A DNA stretch of 64,000 bases, from NCBI RefSeq assembly GCF_001677885.1, contig NZ_LOCQ01000062.1, positions 248,001 to 312,000 on the forward strand, written 5' to 3'. The translations under genes were made by a program, and so were the position numbers. The notes beneath the pieces were generated by a model. It was not told the origin of the DNA. It made no database searches and saw only the letters and a list, made by a program, of their open reading frames with translations. Numbering within the stretch: position 1 is the stretch's first letter; every line of letters begins with the position of its first letter. Origin of the DNA: Janthinobacterium psychrotolerans (GTDB lineage Bacteria > Pseudomonadota > Gammaproteobacteria > Burkholderiales > Burkholderiaceae_D). This document shows positions 29,121-38,177 of the stretch, one piece after another.

Positions 29121-30119
29121 TCAGTTTTCGGTGGTGCTGGTCAATGGCGGGTTCAGTAATGCAGCGGCCGCCTCGGGCAGGCCCAGGCCTGCCAGCTTGG
29201 CGCGCTGCAAAACGGTCCAATAATATCGGTAGCTGGCGCGGTCATGCAAGCGGCCATTCTGTGCGATCGGTCCCCAGTTGGCGCGCAGCGCCTCGTTGAG
29301 GATGTTGCTCGCTTCATTCACCTCGGACAGGCGGGGCGTGAAGGCCTTGATGATGGGTTTGATCTGGTCGGGGTGGATGCTCCACATGCGCGTGTAGCCG
29401 AATTCGGCCGCCGCGCGCTGGGCGTCATTGGCCACCACCGCCGAATCGCGCACGTCGGTGGTCACATTGTGCGACGGCACCTTGCCGTGGGCGTGGCAGG
29501 CGCTGGCCACCTCGAGCTTGGCGCGCACCACCAGCGGGTGCGTGAACTGGCCCGGCGTGCGCATGGCCGCGGCCGGCACGGCGCCGTAGTGCGACGAGAC
29601 AAAATCCATGATGCCGAACGACAGGCACTCGACCTGGGGCAGGGCGGCGAGCGCATACGCGTCGCGCAGCGCGCCATGGGTCTCGATCAGGATATGCACC
29701 GGCAGGTTGTCGCGCCCGGCGCGGCGCGCATGCAGGTTGATCAGGTCGATCGCCAGCATGGCGTCCTGCACGCTGTTGACCTTGGGCACGGCGATATACG
29801 CGATGCGCTGGGCGGCCGCGCAGACGATTTCCACGTCGCGCGCAAAAAACGGGCTGTCGACGTCGTGCACGCGCACGCCGATGCGGTTGAACTGGTTGCC
29901 GTCGCTGGCCAGCAGTTCGGCCACCAGTTGTGCATGGGCCTCTTCGTTGCCGGCGCTGGCGCCGTCTTCGCAATCGAAGGTGATGTCGAACAGGGGGCCA
30001 AGCTCTTGTTGCAAAGCAATCGATTTACGCATCAGCTTTTCGGAGCCGGCGTAGTGGTCGCAAGCGGCGAGCAACAGCGGCTGGCGTTTGCCTTGGAATA
30101 AAACCTCGGAAGGGTGCAT
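29121..30119 (-). CDS. HpcH/HpaI-CitE family CoA-ester lyase
   Basis: 332 residues, TIM-barrel family that cleaves or forms malyl-CoA, methylmalyl-CoA or citryl-CoA. Family residues: FDCEDGASAGNEE (metal-binding acidic side), VPKVNSVQDA, HILIETHGALRDAYAL (catalytic Glu) and SFGIMDFVSSHYG. It follows mdh by 120 bases on the same strand, suggesting a role next to malate. Whether it acts as malyl-CoA lyase is not decidable by motif alone. Confidence 0.85.
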   Translation of the reverse strand: MHPSEVLFQGKRQPLLLAACDHYAGSEKLMRKSIALQQELGPLFDITFDCEDGASAGNEEAHAQLVAELLASDGNQFNRIGVRVHDVDSPFFARDVEIVCAAAQRIAYIAVPKVNSVQDAMLAIDLINLHARRAGRDNLPVHILIETHGALRDAYALAALPQVECLSFGIMDFVSSHYGAVPAAAMRTPGQFTHPLVVRAKLEVASACHAHGKVPSHNVTTDVRDSAVVANDAQRAAAEFGYTRMWSIHPDQIKPIIKAFTPRLSEVNEASNILNEALRANWGPIAQNGRLHDRASYRYYWTVLQRAKLAGLGLPEAAAALLNPPLTSTTEN

Positions 30120-30239
30120 GCTTTAAGGCATCTCCACTGATGAAAACTGCTTGATAAAACGGCCGCGCCGCGACATGCGCGGTGCGGCCTTGATGGCGTG
30201 CGACGCAGTGTACACCGCGCCGCCATATTTGCCCTCGAC

Positions 30240-31229
30240 TTAAGCGAGCAGGTGTTTCACGCCTTCGCGCTCTTCGGTCAGCTCTTTCAGGGTCAGGTTG
30301 ATGCGCTCTTGCGAGAATGCATCGATTTCCAGGCCCTGAACGATGGTGTATTCGCCGTTTTCCGTGGTGACAGGGAAACCGAACATGGTGCCTTCAGGAA
30401 TGCCATACGAACCATCGGACGGTACGCCCATGGTGGTCCATTTGCCATTCGTGCCCAGCATCCAGTCATGGACGTGGTCGATGGCGGCGTTCGCCGCCGA
30501 CGCTGCCGACGACAGGCCGCGCGCTTCGATGATGGCCGCGCCGCGCTTGCCGACGGTCGGCAGGAAGGTGTTGGCGTTCCATTCCTGGTCGTTGATCAGG
30601 TCTTTGACGGCCTTGCCATTGACGGTGGCGAAACGGTAGTCAGCATACATGGTTGGCGAGTGATTGCCCCACACGGTCAGCTTTTCGATGTCTTTCACGG
30701 CGGTGCCGGTCTTGGCGGCCACTTGCGACAGCGCGCGGTTGTGGTCCAGGCGCAGCATGGCGGTGAAGTTTTTCGCCGGCAGCGATGGCGCCGATTTCAT
30801 GGCGATGTAGGCGTTGGTGTTGGCAGGGTTGCCGACCACCAGCACCTTGACGTTGCGCGAAGCGACGGCGTCGAGCGCCTTGCCTTGCACCGTGAAGATC
30901 TGTGCGTTCGCTTCGAGCAGGTCCTTGCGTTCCATGCCAGGGCCGCGTGGACGGGCGCCGACCAGCACGGCCACGTCGACATCCTTGAAGGCGGTCATCG
31001 GATCGGAGTGGGCGGTCATTTCCGTCAGCAGCGGGAAGGCGCAGTCGTCGATTTCCATCATTACGCCCTTGAGCGCTTTCTGGGCTTTTTCGTCGGCGAT
31101 TTCAAGCAATTGCAAGATGACAGGCTGGTCCTTGCCGAGCATGTCGCCATTGGCGATGCGGAACAACAGGGCGTAGCCGATCTGGCCGGCGGCGCCGGTC
31201 ACTGCAACACGCATAGGGGTTTTTGCCAT
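30240..31229 (-). CDS. mdh: Malate dehydrogenase (NAD-dependent)
   Basis: 329 residues. Oxidises malate to oxaloacetate in the TCA cycle. Rossmann motif [16 protein letters not shown], substrate loop [16 protein letters not shown] and proton-relay [10 protein letters not shown] and [11 protein letters not shown] are present. GGAG lies before the ATG. It is divergent from a GntR regulator; the palindrome at 31464 sits in the shared 307-base region, 235 bases from the mdh start. Confidence 0.98.
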   Translation of the reverse strand: MAKTPMRVAVTGAAGQIGYALLFRIANGDMLGKDQPVILQLLEIADEKAQKALKGVMMEIDDCAFPLLTEMTAHSDPMTAFKDVDVAVLVGARPRGPGMERKDLLEANAQIFTVQGKALDAVASRNVKVLVVGNPANTNAYIAMKSAPSLPAKNFTAMLRLDHNRALSQVAAKTGTAVKDIEKLTVWGNHSPTMYADYRFATVNGKAVKDLINDQEWNANTFLPTVGKRGAAIIEARGLSSAASAANAAIDHVHDWMLGTNGKWTTMGVPSDGSYGIPEGTMFGFPVTTENGEYTIVQGLEIDAFSQERINLTLKELTEEREGVKHLLA

Positions 31230-31463
31230 GATGAATCTCCAAAAATGGGAAAGAAAACGGGCTTGAAGCTGGGCTTACGCTTGTTCGGAAAAACTGTAAT
31301 CATACCAAAACCGGCAGTCGCCACCGAATTGCCGGTGGTGTGCGCTGTCGCGCCCTTGCCTGTTATATGCCAGAGTGGCTGGCCTGCAACGCGCCGGTCG
31401 GAACGCCATCAGTTTGTCGGGGGCAGTGTAGGCCTCCGATTTGCATCTGTCAATCCTATCTTA

Positions 31464-31479
31464 TGTCTTATATAAGACA
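31464..31479. promoter_or_regulatory. 16-bp palindromic operator between mdh and the GntR gene
   Basis: TGTCTTATATAAGACA is a perfect palindrome, extended by flanking ATCT/AGAT. It lies 58 bases upstream of the GntR-gene ATG and covers a -10-like TATAAG. The size and symmetry fit a dimeric GntR-family repressor site, most simply autoregulation, possibly with control of mdh. Confidence 0.7.
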
Positions 31480-31536
31480 GATAACCGTGGGTGTTTTACT
31501 GGACGCGCGCAGTGATTTGTGTTGAAATGTCGCACT

Positions 31537-32418
31537 ATGAATTCCGCCTCGTCCAATCTGACCAACCATGCCACTGCTGCAAGCGGGGCGGTCAGTCCGA
31601 CCGCGGGCACGCCAGCCACGCCCCATCCATCCGAGACCGCCGCCACGCCTGCCGCAGCGCCAGGGCCAGCCCCTGCGGCAGTGGCCGGCGCGGCCGCCGC
31701 GTCGCCCACCTTCAGTCCTTTATATCAGCAGATCAAGGCCCTGATTACGCAAAGCCTGCAGTCGGGCGAGTGGAAGCCGGGCGAACTGATCCCCAGCGAA
31801 GTCGAATTGGCCGGGCGTTTCAAGGTCAGCCAGGGCACGGTGCGCAAGGCCATCGATGAGCTGGCCGCCGAAAACCTCGTCATGCGCCGCCAGGGCAAGG
31901 GCACGTTCGTCTCCACCCACCACGAGGCGCGCGCGCATTTCCGCTTCCTGCGCCTGGTGCCCGACGAAGGCGTGCCGCACTACCCTGAAAGCAAGTTCGT
32001 CGAAGTCAAGCGCGTGCGCGCGCCGGCCGACGTGGCGCGGCTGATGGAACTGAAATCGGGCGATGCGGTCATCTTTATCAAGCGGGTTCAGTATTTCGAC
32101 GGCGTGCCGACCATCGTCGAAGAGCTGTGGCTGCCCGGCCTGATCTTCAAGGGCCTGACCGCCGAGCGCCTGGTCGAATACAAGGGGCCGATGTACGGCC
32201 TGTTCGAAACCGAGTTCGGCACGCGCATGATCCGCGCCTCCGAGCAGATCCGCGCCGTGTGCGCCGATGCGGACGCGGCCCAATTGTTGAATATCGCGCC
32301 AGGCACGCCGATGCTCAGTTCCGAACGCGTGTCCTTTACGTACGGCGACAAGCCGGTGGAATTGCGGCGCGGCCTGTACCTGACCAGCCGCCATCATTAT
32401 CAGAATGAACTGAGCTGA
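31537..32418 (+). CDS. GntR-family regulator of the HutC/UTRA type
   Basis: 293 residues. Residues about 1-58 are a low-complexity Ala/Pro/Thr extension, unusual for the family. Then the winged helix (SPLYQQIKALITQSLQSGEW, PSEVELAGRFKVSQGTVRKA) and a UTRA effector domain (YFDGVPTIVEELWLPG, FGTRMIRASEQIRAV). No clear ribosome site is seen at ATG 31537; GTG near 31680 would remove the extension. Position between mdh and sdhCDAB, conserved in betaproteobacteria as far as I recall, suggests it controls central-carbon genes. Confidence 0.88.
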   Translation: MNSASSNLTNHATAASGAVSPTAGTPATPHPSETAATPAAAPGPAPAAVAGAAAASPTFSPLYQQIKALITQSLQSGEWKPGELIPSEVELAGRFKVSQGTVRKAIDELAAENLVMRRQGKGTFVSTHHEARAHFRFLRLVPDEGVPHYPESKFVEVKRVRAPADVARLMELKSGDAVIFIKRVQYFDGVPTIVEELWLPGLIFKGLTAERLVEYKGPMYGLFETEFGTRMIRASEQIRAVCADADAAQLLNIAPGTPMLSSERVSFTYGDKPVELRRGLYLTSRHHYQNELS

Positions 32419-32530
32419 CAGCCGCTGGGCGCCAAAGCGCCCGCACAAGCGGACAGGCTCAAGTGCATCGTGAGTAACGTATCTGCGCGAGCGGGTATGG
32501 GAGACAGCAGAAATCGCAGGCAAAGCGCGG

Positions 32531-32566
32531 CCCGCCAGGCGTACGCCACCGGCGGGTCGTTTTTTG
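32531..32566 (+). terminator. Intrinsic terminator of the GntR gene
   Basis: Stem CCCGCC/GGCGGG enclosing an inner GGCGTACGCC palindrome, followed by TCGTTTTTTG. The rest of 32419-32733 holds a GGGCGC/GCGCCC hairpin near 32427 and the sdhC leader. Confidence 0.75.
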
Positions 32567-32618
32567 CCAGCGTTTCTGTAATTAAATTACGTGAACTACG
32601 GAAAGTAGCGCGGTATCG

Positions 32619-32633
32619 TGTAGTAAAAAACCA
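32619..32633. promoter_or_regulatory. GTAGTA-type half site before sdhC
   Basis: TGTAGTAAAAAACCA matches the left ten bases of a HexR-like operator exactly, but the right half is degenerate. It is 101 bases upstream of sdhC. Confidence 0.3.
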
Positions 32634-32733
32634 TTTTGGTTATATGTAACAATAGATAGTGGTATGGCCTGCGAAAATCGGCGAAAATCGCGGCTTCCAA
32701 TATTTAGTTCAGTTCAAAGGGGAGGTTTTTGTT

Positions 32734-33156
32734 ATGTCTGAAGCCGTAAAAGAAGTACCAAAAAAAGAACGGCCGCAATTCCGTAACATTCATGTTACCG
32801 AATTGTCGAACTACCGCATGGCGGTTGGCGCCATCGTGTCGATCCTGCATCGTATCAGCGGATTCATCATTTTCGCCCTGCTGCCGTGCATCCTGTACAT
32901 GCTGGAACTGAGCCTGCGTTCCGAAATGTCCTACGCTTACTTCCAGGGCATCGCCTCGCACTGGTTCGTCAAGCTGATCACCCTGGGCCTGGTCTGGGCC
33001 TTCCTGCACCACTTCTGCGCCGGTATCCGCCATCTGTTCATGGATGTGCACGTCGCCATCGAAAAAGAGCCGGCCCGCAAGACCGCATCGACGGTGCTGG
33101 TGGTGAGCCTGGTGCTGACCGTCCTGGTCGCTTTGAAACTGTTTGGAGTATTTTAA
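32734..33156 (+). CDS. sdhC: Succinate dehydrogenase cytochrome b556 subunit
   Basis: 140 residues, three membrane helices. Anchors SdhAB and binds haem b and quinone. IVSILHRISGFIIF is the quinone-site segment; HHFCAGIRHLFMDVH carries the haem-ligand His. GGGGAGG precedes the ATG at 32734. First gene of sdhCDAB; 2 bases before sdhD. Confidence 0.96.
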   Translation: MSEAVKEVPKKERPQFRNIHVTELSNYRMAVGAIVSILHRISGFIIFALLPCILYMLELSLRSEMSYAYFQGIASHWFVKLITLGLVWAFLHHFCAGIRHLFMDVHVAIEKEPARKTASTVLVVSLVLTVLVALKLFGVF

Positions 33157-33158
33157 AC

Positions 33159-33524
33159 ATGGCAGACAATAACATCGGACCGAAACGCCTCGTCGTCGGC
33201 GCCCACTACGGCATGCGCGACTGGCTGGCCCAGCGCGTGACCGCCATCGTCATGGTGGTCTATGTCGCCATCCTGCTGATCTCGTTTCTGACCGGCCAGA
33301 ACTTCAGCTATGAAGGCTGGGCGGGTCTGTTTGCGCAGCAATGGTTCAAATTATTCAGCCTGGTAACGTTCCTGGCGCTGTTTTACCACGCATGGGTCGG
33401 TATGCGCGATGTCTGGATGGACTACGTGAAAGCCACCGGCCTGCGCCTGGCTCTGCAAATTGCCACCATGCTGTGGTTGATCGCTTGTGCCGGCTGGACG
33501 GTACAGATACTCTGGAGTGTGTAA
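33159..33524 (+). CDS. sdhD: Succinate dehydrogenase membrane anchor subunit
   Basis: 121 residues, three helices. Pairs with SdhC around haem b and the ubiquinone site. Recognised by [20 protein letters not shown] and [15 protein letters not shown], whose His is the probable second haem ligand. Stop is 2 bases before the sdhA start. Confidence 0.95.
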   Translation: MADNNIGPKRLVVGAHYGMRDWLAQRVTAIVMVVYVAILLISFLTGQNFSYEGWAGLFAQQWFKLFSLVTFLALFYHAWVGMRDVWMDYVKATGLRLALQIATMLWLIACAGWTVQILWSV

Positions 33525-33526
33525 TC

Positions 33527-35308
33527 GTGGCAGCATATAAATCCGCAATCCCTACCCGCCGTTTTGATGCGGTCATCGTTGGCGCCGGCGGTTCCGGCAT
33601 GCGCGCGTCGTTGCAACTGGCCGAAGCCGGCCTGAACGTCGCAGTCCTGTCGAAAGTCTTCCCGACCCGCTCGCACACCGTGGCGGCGCAGGGCGGTATC
33701 GGCGCCTCGCTCGGCAACATGGCCGAAGACAACTGGTTCTGGCACATGTTCGACACCGTCAAGGGTGGCGACTATCTGGGCGACCAGGACGCCATCGAAT
33801 TCATGTGCCGTGAAGCGCCAAAAGTCGTGTACGAACTGGAACACTTCGGCATGCCGTTCGACCGCAACCCTGACGGCACGATCTACCAGCGTCCGTTCGG
33901 CGGCCACACGGCCCACTTCGGCGAAAAGCCGGTGCAGCGCGCCTGCGCGGCGGCCGACCGTACCGGTCACGCCCTGCTGCACACGCTGTACCAGCGCAAT
34001 GTGCGCGCGCGTACCCACTTCTTTGTCGAATGGATGGCGCTCGACCTGATCCGCGATGCCGACGGCGACGTCATTGGCGTCGTCGCGCTGGAAATGGAAA
34101 CCGGCGAATGCATGATCCTGGAAGCGAAGACCACCGTGATGGCCACCGGCGGCGCGGGCCGTATCTTTGCCGCCTCGACCAATGCCTTCATTAACACCGG
34201 CGACGGCATGGGCATGGCGGCACGCGCCGGCCTGCCGCTGCAGGACATGGAATTCTGGCAGTTCCACCCGACCGGCGTGGCCGGCGCGGGCGTGTTGATC
34301 ACCGAAGGCGTGCGCGGCGAAGGCGGCATCCTGATCAACTCGGAAGGCGAACGCTTCATGGAGCGTTATGCGCCGACCCTGAAGGATCTGGCGCCGCGCG
34401 ACTTCGTGTCGCGTTCGATGGACCAGGAAATCAAGGAAGGCCGCGGCTGCGGTCCGAACAAGGACCACGTGATGCTGGACCTGCGCCATATCGGCGCCGA
34501 CACCATCGCCAAGCGCCTGCCGTCGATCCTGGAAATCGGCCACAAGTTCGCCAACGTCGACGCCACCAAGGAACCGATTCCCGTGGTGCCGACGATTCAC
34601 TACCAGATGGGCGGCATCCCGACCAATATCCACGGCCAGGTCGTCACCCCGACCGGTCCTGAAAAATCGGCCAAGGTTGTCAACGGCCTGTACGCGATCG
34701 GCGAATGCGCCTGCGTATCGGTCCACGGCGCGAACCGCCTGGGCACCAACTCGCTGCTCGACCTGGTGGTGTTCGGCCGCGCGGCCGGCAACCATATCGT
34801 GGGCAGCGGCCTGAAAGCCAAGGAAAACAAGCCTTTGCCAGCCGATGCGGCCGATTTCGCGATGAACCGCCTGGCGCGCCTGGAAAACTCGACCGGCACG
34901 GAAACCGTGCAGGGCGTGGCGAACGACATTCGCGCCACCATGCAGAAGTACTGCGGCGTGTTCCGTACCGACGAGATGCTGAACAAGGGCGTCGAAGAAA
35001 TCATGAAGCTCGACGAGCGCCGCAAGCACGTCTCCTTCAAGGACAAGTCGATGGTGTTCAACACCGCCCGCGTGGAAGCGCTGGAGCTGGACAACCTGAT
35101 CGAAACGGCCAAGGCAACCATCGTCTCGGCGGCGGCGCGCAAGGAATCGCGCGGCGCGCATGCCCAGGACGATCACCCGACCCGCGACGACGACAACTGG
35201 ATGAAGCACACTCTGTGGTATTCGGAAGGCAACCGCCTGGACTACAAGCCGGTCGTGACCAAGCCGCTGACGGTTGATACCTTCAAACCGAAACCACGTA
35301 CTTTCTAA
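33527..35308 (+). CDS. sdhA: Succinate dehydrogenase flavoprotein subunit
   Basis: 593 residues, start GTG at 33527; no upstream start is compatible with the family length. Oxidises succinate to fumarate with covalent FAD on His50 in [13 protein letters not shown] fold [13 protein letters not shown]; catalytic region [20 protein letters not shown] and [11 protein letters not shown]; ends FKPKPRTF. Typical 592-593-residue betaproteobacterial SdhA. Confidence 0.98.
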   Translation: MAAYKSAIPTRRFDAVIVGAGGSGMRASLQLAEAGLNVAVLSKVFPTRSHTVAAQGGIGASLGNMAEDNWFWHMFDTVKGGDYLGDQDAIEFMCREAPKVVYELEHFGMPFDRNPDGTIYQRPFGGHTAHFGEKPVQRACAAADRTGHALLHTLYQRNVRARTHFFVEWMALDLIRDADGDVIGVVALEMETGECMILEAKTTVMATGGAGRIFAASTNAFINTGDGMGMAARAGLPLQDMEFWQFHPTGVAGAGVLITEGVRGEGGILINSEGERFMERYAPTLKDLAPRDFVSRSMDQEIKEGRGCGPNKDHVMLDLRHIGADTIAKRLPSILEIGHKFANVDATKEPIPVVPTIHYQMGGIPTNIHGQVVTPTGPEKSAKVVNGLYAIGECACVSVHGANRLGTNSLLDLVVFGRAAGNHIVGSGLKAKENKPLPADAADFAMNRLARLENSTGTETVQGVANDIRATMQKYCGVFRTDEMLNKGVEEIMKLDERRKHVSFKDKSMVFNTARVEALELDNLIETAKATIVSAAARKESRGAHAQDDHPTRDDDNWMKHTLWYSEGNRLDYKPVVTKPLTVDTFKPKPRTF

Positions 35309-35317
35309 GGCTATACC

Positions 35318-36028
35318 ATGGCACGCACTCTCAAACTGAAAATTTACCGTTACGATCCCGACCAGGACGCCAAGCCGTACATGCAGGACGTCACCGTCGA
35401 GTTGAAAGACACCGACAAGATGCTGCTCGACGCGCTGCAGCGCATCAAGTCGGACGTCGACGATTCGCTGGCCCTGCGCCGCTCGTGCCGCGAAGGCGTG
35501 TGCGGTTCGGACGCGATGAACATCAACGGCAAGAACGGCCTGGCCTGCACCACCAACCTGAACGAGCTGTCCGAGCCTATCGTGCTGCGTCCGCTGCCAG
35601 GCCTGCCGGTGATCCGCGACCTGATCGTCGACATGACGCAATTTTTCAAGCAGTACGATTCGATCAAGCCGTTCCTGATCAATGAATCGATTCCGCCTGA
35701 AAAAGAACGCCTGCAGTCGCCGGAACAGCGCGAAGAGCTCGATGGCCTGTACGAGTGCATCCTGTGCGCTTGCTGCTCGACGTCGTGCCCGTCGTTCTGG
35801 TGGAATCCCGACAAATTCGTCGGCCCGGCCGGCCTGTTGCAAGCCTACCGTTTCATCGCCGATTCGCGCGATGAAGCCACCGGCGCGCGCCTGGACAACC
35901 TGGAAGATCCGTACCGCCTGTTCCGCTGCCATTCGATCATGAACTGTGTCGACGTTTGCCCGAAAGGGCTGAACCCGAACAAGGCGATCGGCAAGATCAA
36001 GGAATTGATGGTCCGCCGCGCGATCTGA
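35318..36028 (+). CDS. sdhB: Succinate dehydrogenase iron-sulphur subunit
   Basis: 236 residues. Carries electrons from FAD to quinone through [2Fe-2S] (SCREGVCGSDAM ... LAC), [4Fe-4S] (CILCACCSTSCP) and [3Fe-4S] (CHSIMNCVDVCPKGL). 9 bases after sdhA. A large GC hairpin follows before sdhE. Confidence 0.98.
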   Translation: MARTLKLKIYRYDPDQDAKPYMQDVTVELKDTDKMLLDALQRIKSDVDDSLALRRSCREGVCGSDAMNINGKNGLACTTNLNELSEPIVLRPLPGLPVIRDLIVDMTQFFKQYDSIKPFLINESIPPEKERLQSPEQREELDGLYECILCACCSTSCPSFWWNPDKFVGPAGLLQAYRFIADSRDEATGARLDNLEDPYRLFRCHSIMNCVDVCPKGLNPNKAIGKIKELMVRRAI

Positions 36029-36046
36029 TCGTTCAGAACGCATTTC

Positions 36047-36101
36047 GCCGGCGCCGCCGGCGGGGCAGGGGAGTGGCCCTTGCCCCGCTGGTGGCGCCGG
36101 C
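36047..36101 (+). other. Large GC hairpin between sdhB and sdhE
   Basis: GCCGGCGCC (36047-36055) pairs with GGCGCCGGC (36093-36101); inside, GCCGGCGGGGCA pairs with TGCCCCGCTGGT with one or two wobbles. No T-run, so probably an RNA stabiliser or partial attenuator and not a classical terminator. Confidence 0.75.
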
Positions 36102-36148
36102 AGAGCAGTACCGTGTCCTGACGGGCACGCGCAAGATGGTAAAACCCA

Positions 36149-36430
36149 ATGACAGAATCAATTTTGTCCCCGCATCAGGCCGACCCGGCCAACCGTGCCC
36201 GCCTGCGCTGGCGCGCGCGCCGTGGCCTGCTGGAAAACGACATCATCCTGACCCGTTTTCTCGATGCGCACGAAACCGAATTGACCGACGAAGAAGTCGA
36301 CGCGCTGACGCGTTTGCTCGATTTGTCGGACAATGCGTTAATGGATCTGGTACTGGCCCGTAAAGAGCCGGAAGGCGAAGTCGATCTGCCGCATGTGCGC
36401 GCACTGCTGCAACGACTGCGCATTGCCTAG
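36149..36430 (+). CDS. sdhE: SdhA FAD assembly factor
   Basis: 93 residues. SdhE promotes covalent flavinylation of SdhA. The signature RRGLLENDIIL (RGxxE loop) is intact, followed by LDLSDNALMDLVL. Placed after sdhB and before gltA, as in many betaproteobacteria. Confidence 0.96.
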   Translation: MTESILSPHQADPANRARLRWRARRGLLENDIILTRFLDAHETELTDEEVDALTRLLDLSDNALMDLVLARKEPEGEVDLPHVRALLQRLRIA

Positions 36431-36551
36431 ACGCCTGGGCGATACATTGCAAACGGTGCGAGTGGCGCGCTGTAGCTCCGCAAGACGCGGAGCGAATTGC
36501 AGCCAGAATTTTTGATTTTAATTTCGACTCACTCCCGAGAAGGAAGAGCCC

Positions 36552-37856
36552 ATGAATACCTCTGACACAAAAGCTACCCTGTCGTTCTCCGATGGCAGCC
36601 CATCGCTTGAATTTCCGATCTACAAAGGCACCGTCGGCCCGGACGTCATCGACATCCGCAAGCTGTACGCCGGTAGCGGCAAGTTCACCTACGACCCAGG
36701 CTTTATGTCGACCGCCTCGTGCAACTCGTCGATCACCTATATCGACGGCGACAAGGGCGAACTGCAATACCGTGGTTACCCGATCGAACAGCTGGCCGTC
36801 AACGCCGACTTCATGGAGTCGTGCTACCTGCTGCTGAATGGCGAACTGCCGAACGCCGAGCAGAAAGCCAAGTTCGTCGACACCGTCACCAAGCACACCA
36901 TGGTGCACGAGCAGATGCAATTCTTCTTCCGTGGCTTCCGCCGCGACGCGCACCCGATGTCGATCCTGGTCGGCACCGTCGGCGCGCTGGCCTCGTTCTA
37001 CCACGATTCGCTCGACATCAACGACCCGCGCCACCGCGAAGTGTCGGCCATCCGCCTGATCGCCAAGATGCCGACCCTGGTCGCCATGACGTACAAATAC
37101 TCGATCGGCCAGCCGTTCACCTACCCACGCAACGACCTGTCGTACAGCGCCAACTTCATGCACATGATGTTCGCCAATCCGTGCGAAGAGTACAAGGTCA
37201 ACGACGTGCTGGTGCGCGCGCTGGACCGCATCCTGATCCTGCACGCCGATCACGAGCAGAACGCTTCGACCTCGACCGTCCGCCTGGCCGGTTCGTCGGG
37301 CGCCAACCCGTTCGCCTGTATCGCTGCCGGCATCGCCTGCCTGTGGGGCCCTGCCCACGGCGGCGCCAACGAAGCGGCGCTGACCATGCTGAAAGAAATC
37401 GGCTCGGTCGACAACATCCCGGCCTTCATCGAGCAGGTCAAGGACAAGAACTCCGGCGTCAAGCTGATGGGCTTTGGCCACCGCGTGTACAAGAACTTCG
37501 ACCCGCGCGCCAAGCTGATGCGTGAAACCTGCTACGAAGTGCTGAACGAACTGGGTCTGCAGGACGACCCGCTGTTCAAGCTGGCGATGGAACTGGAAAA
37601 GATTGCACTGAACGACGAATACTTCGTGTCGCGCAAACTGTACCCGAACGTCGACTTCTACTCGGGCATCGTGCAGTCCGCACTGGGCATCCCGGTATCG
37701 CTGTTTACCGGTATCTTCGCCATGGCCCGTACGATCGGCTGGATCGCCCAATGGAACGAAATGATCGCCGATCCGGAACAGAAAATCGGCCGTCCGCGTC
37801 AATTGTTCGTCGGTTCGACCACCCGTGATGTGCCGCCGCTCGACAAGCGCGCATAA
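36552..37856 (+). CDS. gltA: Citrate synthase (type II)
   Basis: 434 residues. Joins acetyl-CoA and oxaloacetate. Active-site pieces: His in [28 protein letters not shown], and the catalytic Asp region [15 protein letters not shown]. Hexameric, NADH-sensitive type by length and wording. GAAGGAAGAG precedes the ATG. A hairpin GCTCCGC/GCGGAGC at 36475-36493 is in its leader. Terminator at 37899. Confidence 0.98.
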   Translation: MNTSDTKATLSFSDGSPSLEFPIYKGTVGPDVIDIRKLYAGSGKFTYDPGFMSTASCNSSITYIDGDKGELQYRGYPIEQLAVNADFMESCYLLLNGELPNAEQKAKFVDTVTKHTMVHEQMQFFFRGFRRDAHPMSILVGTVGALASFYHDSLDINDPRHREVSAIRLIAKMPTLVAMTYKYSIGQPFTYPRNDLSYSANFMHMMFANPCEEYKVNDVLVRALDRILILHADHEQNASTSTVRLAGSSGANPFACIAAGIACLWGPAHGGANEAALTMLKEIGSVDNIPAFIEQVKDKNSGVKLMGFGHRVYKNFDPRAKLMRETCYEVLNELGLQDDPLFKLAMELEKIALNDEYFVSRKLYPNVDFYSGIVQSALGIPVSLFTGIFAMARTIGWIAQWNEMIADPEQKIGRPRQLFVGSTTRDVPPLDKRA

Positions 37857-37898
37857 ATTTGTCAGCATCACCGCCGGGCGCTCGAAGGCCCGGCAGAA

Positions 37899-37927
37899 AA
37901 GCGAGCTTGCTGCTCGCTTTTTTTTCG
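37899..37927 (+). terminator. Intrinsic terminator of gltA
   Basis: Stem AAGCGAGC/GCTCGCTT, loop TTGCT, then eight T. It separates the sdh-gltA unit from sucA. The following 37928-38177 holds the sucA leader and probable promoter (TTGTTG with TATTCT near 38028), and no gene. Confidence 0.93.
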
Positions 37928-38177
37928 CCTGCCGCGCAACACGGCCAGGCTGCCAGCGGCGCAAAGCTTACATTTGCTTGCCAAATAAAATCCAAGCAAT
38001 GGTTGTTGCGTTACAATACCGCGTGCTATTCTAAATGACGGTATGAAGAATGCTGGTGCAATAAACAAGCCCTTCCCCACAACTTGATGTGCAATCCGCT
38101 AACCGGTCAGGCCGTGTCGCGGAAGGTTAGACTAACCCGCTAATTCCTCGCGAAACGCGAAGAGAGGTGAGCAATAT

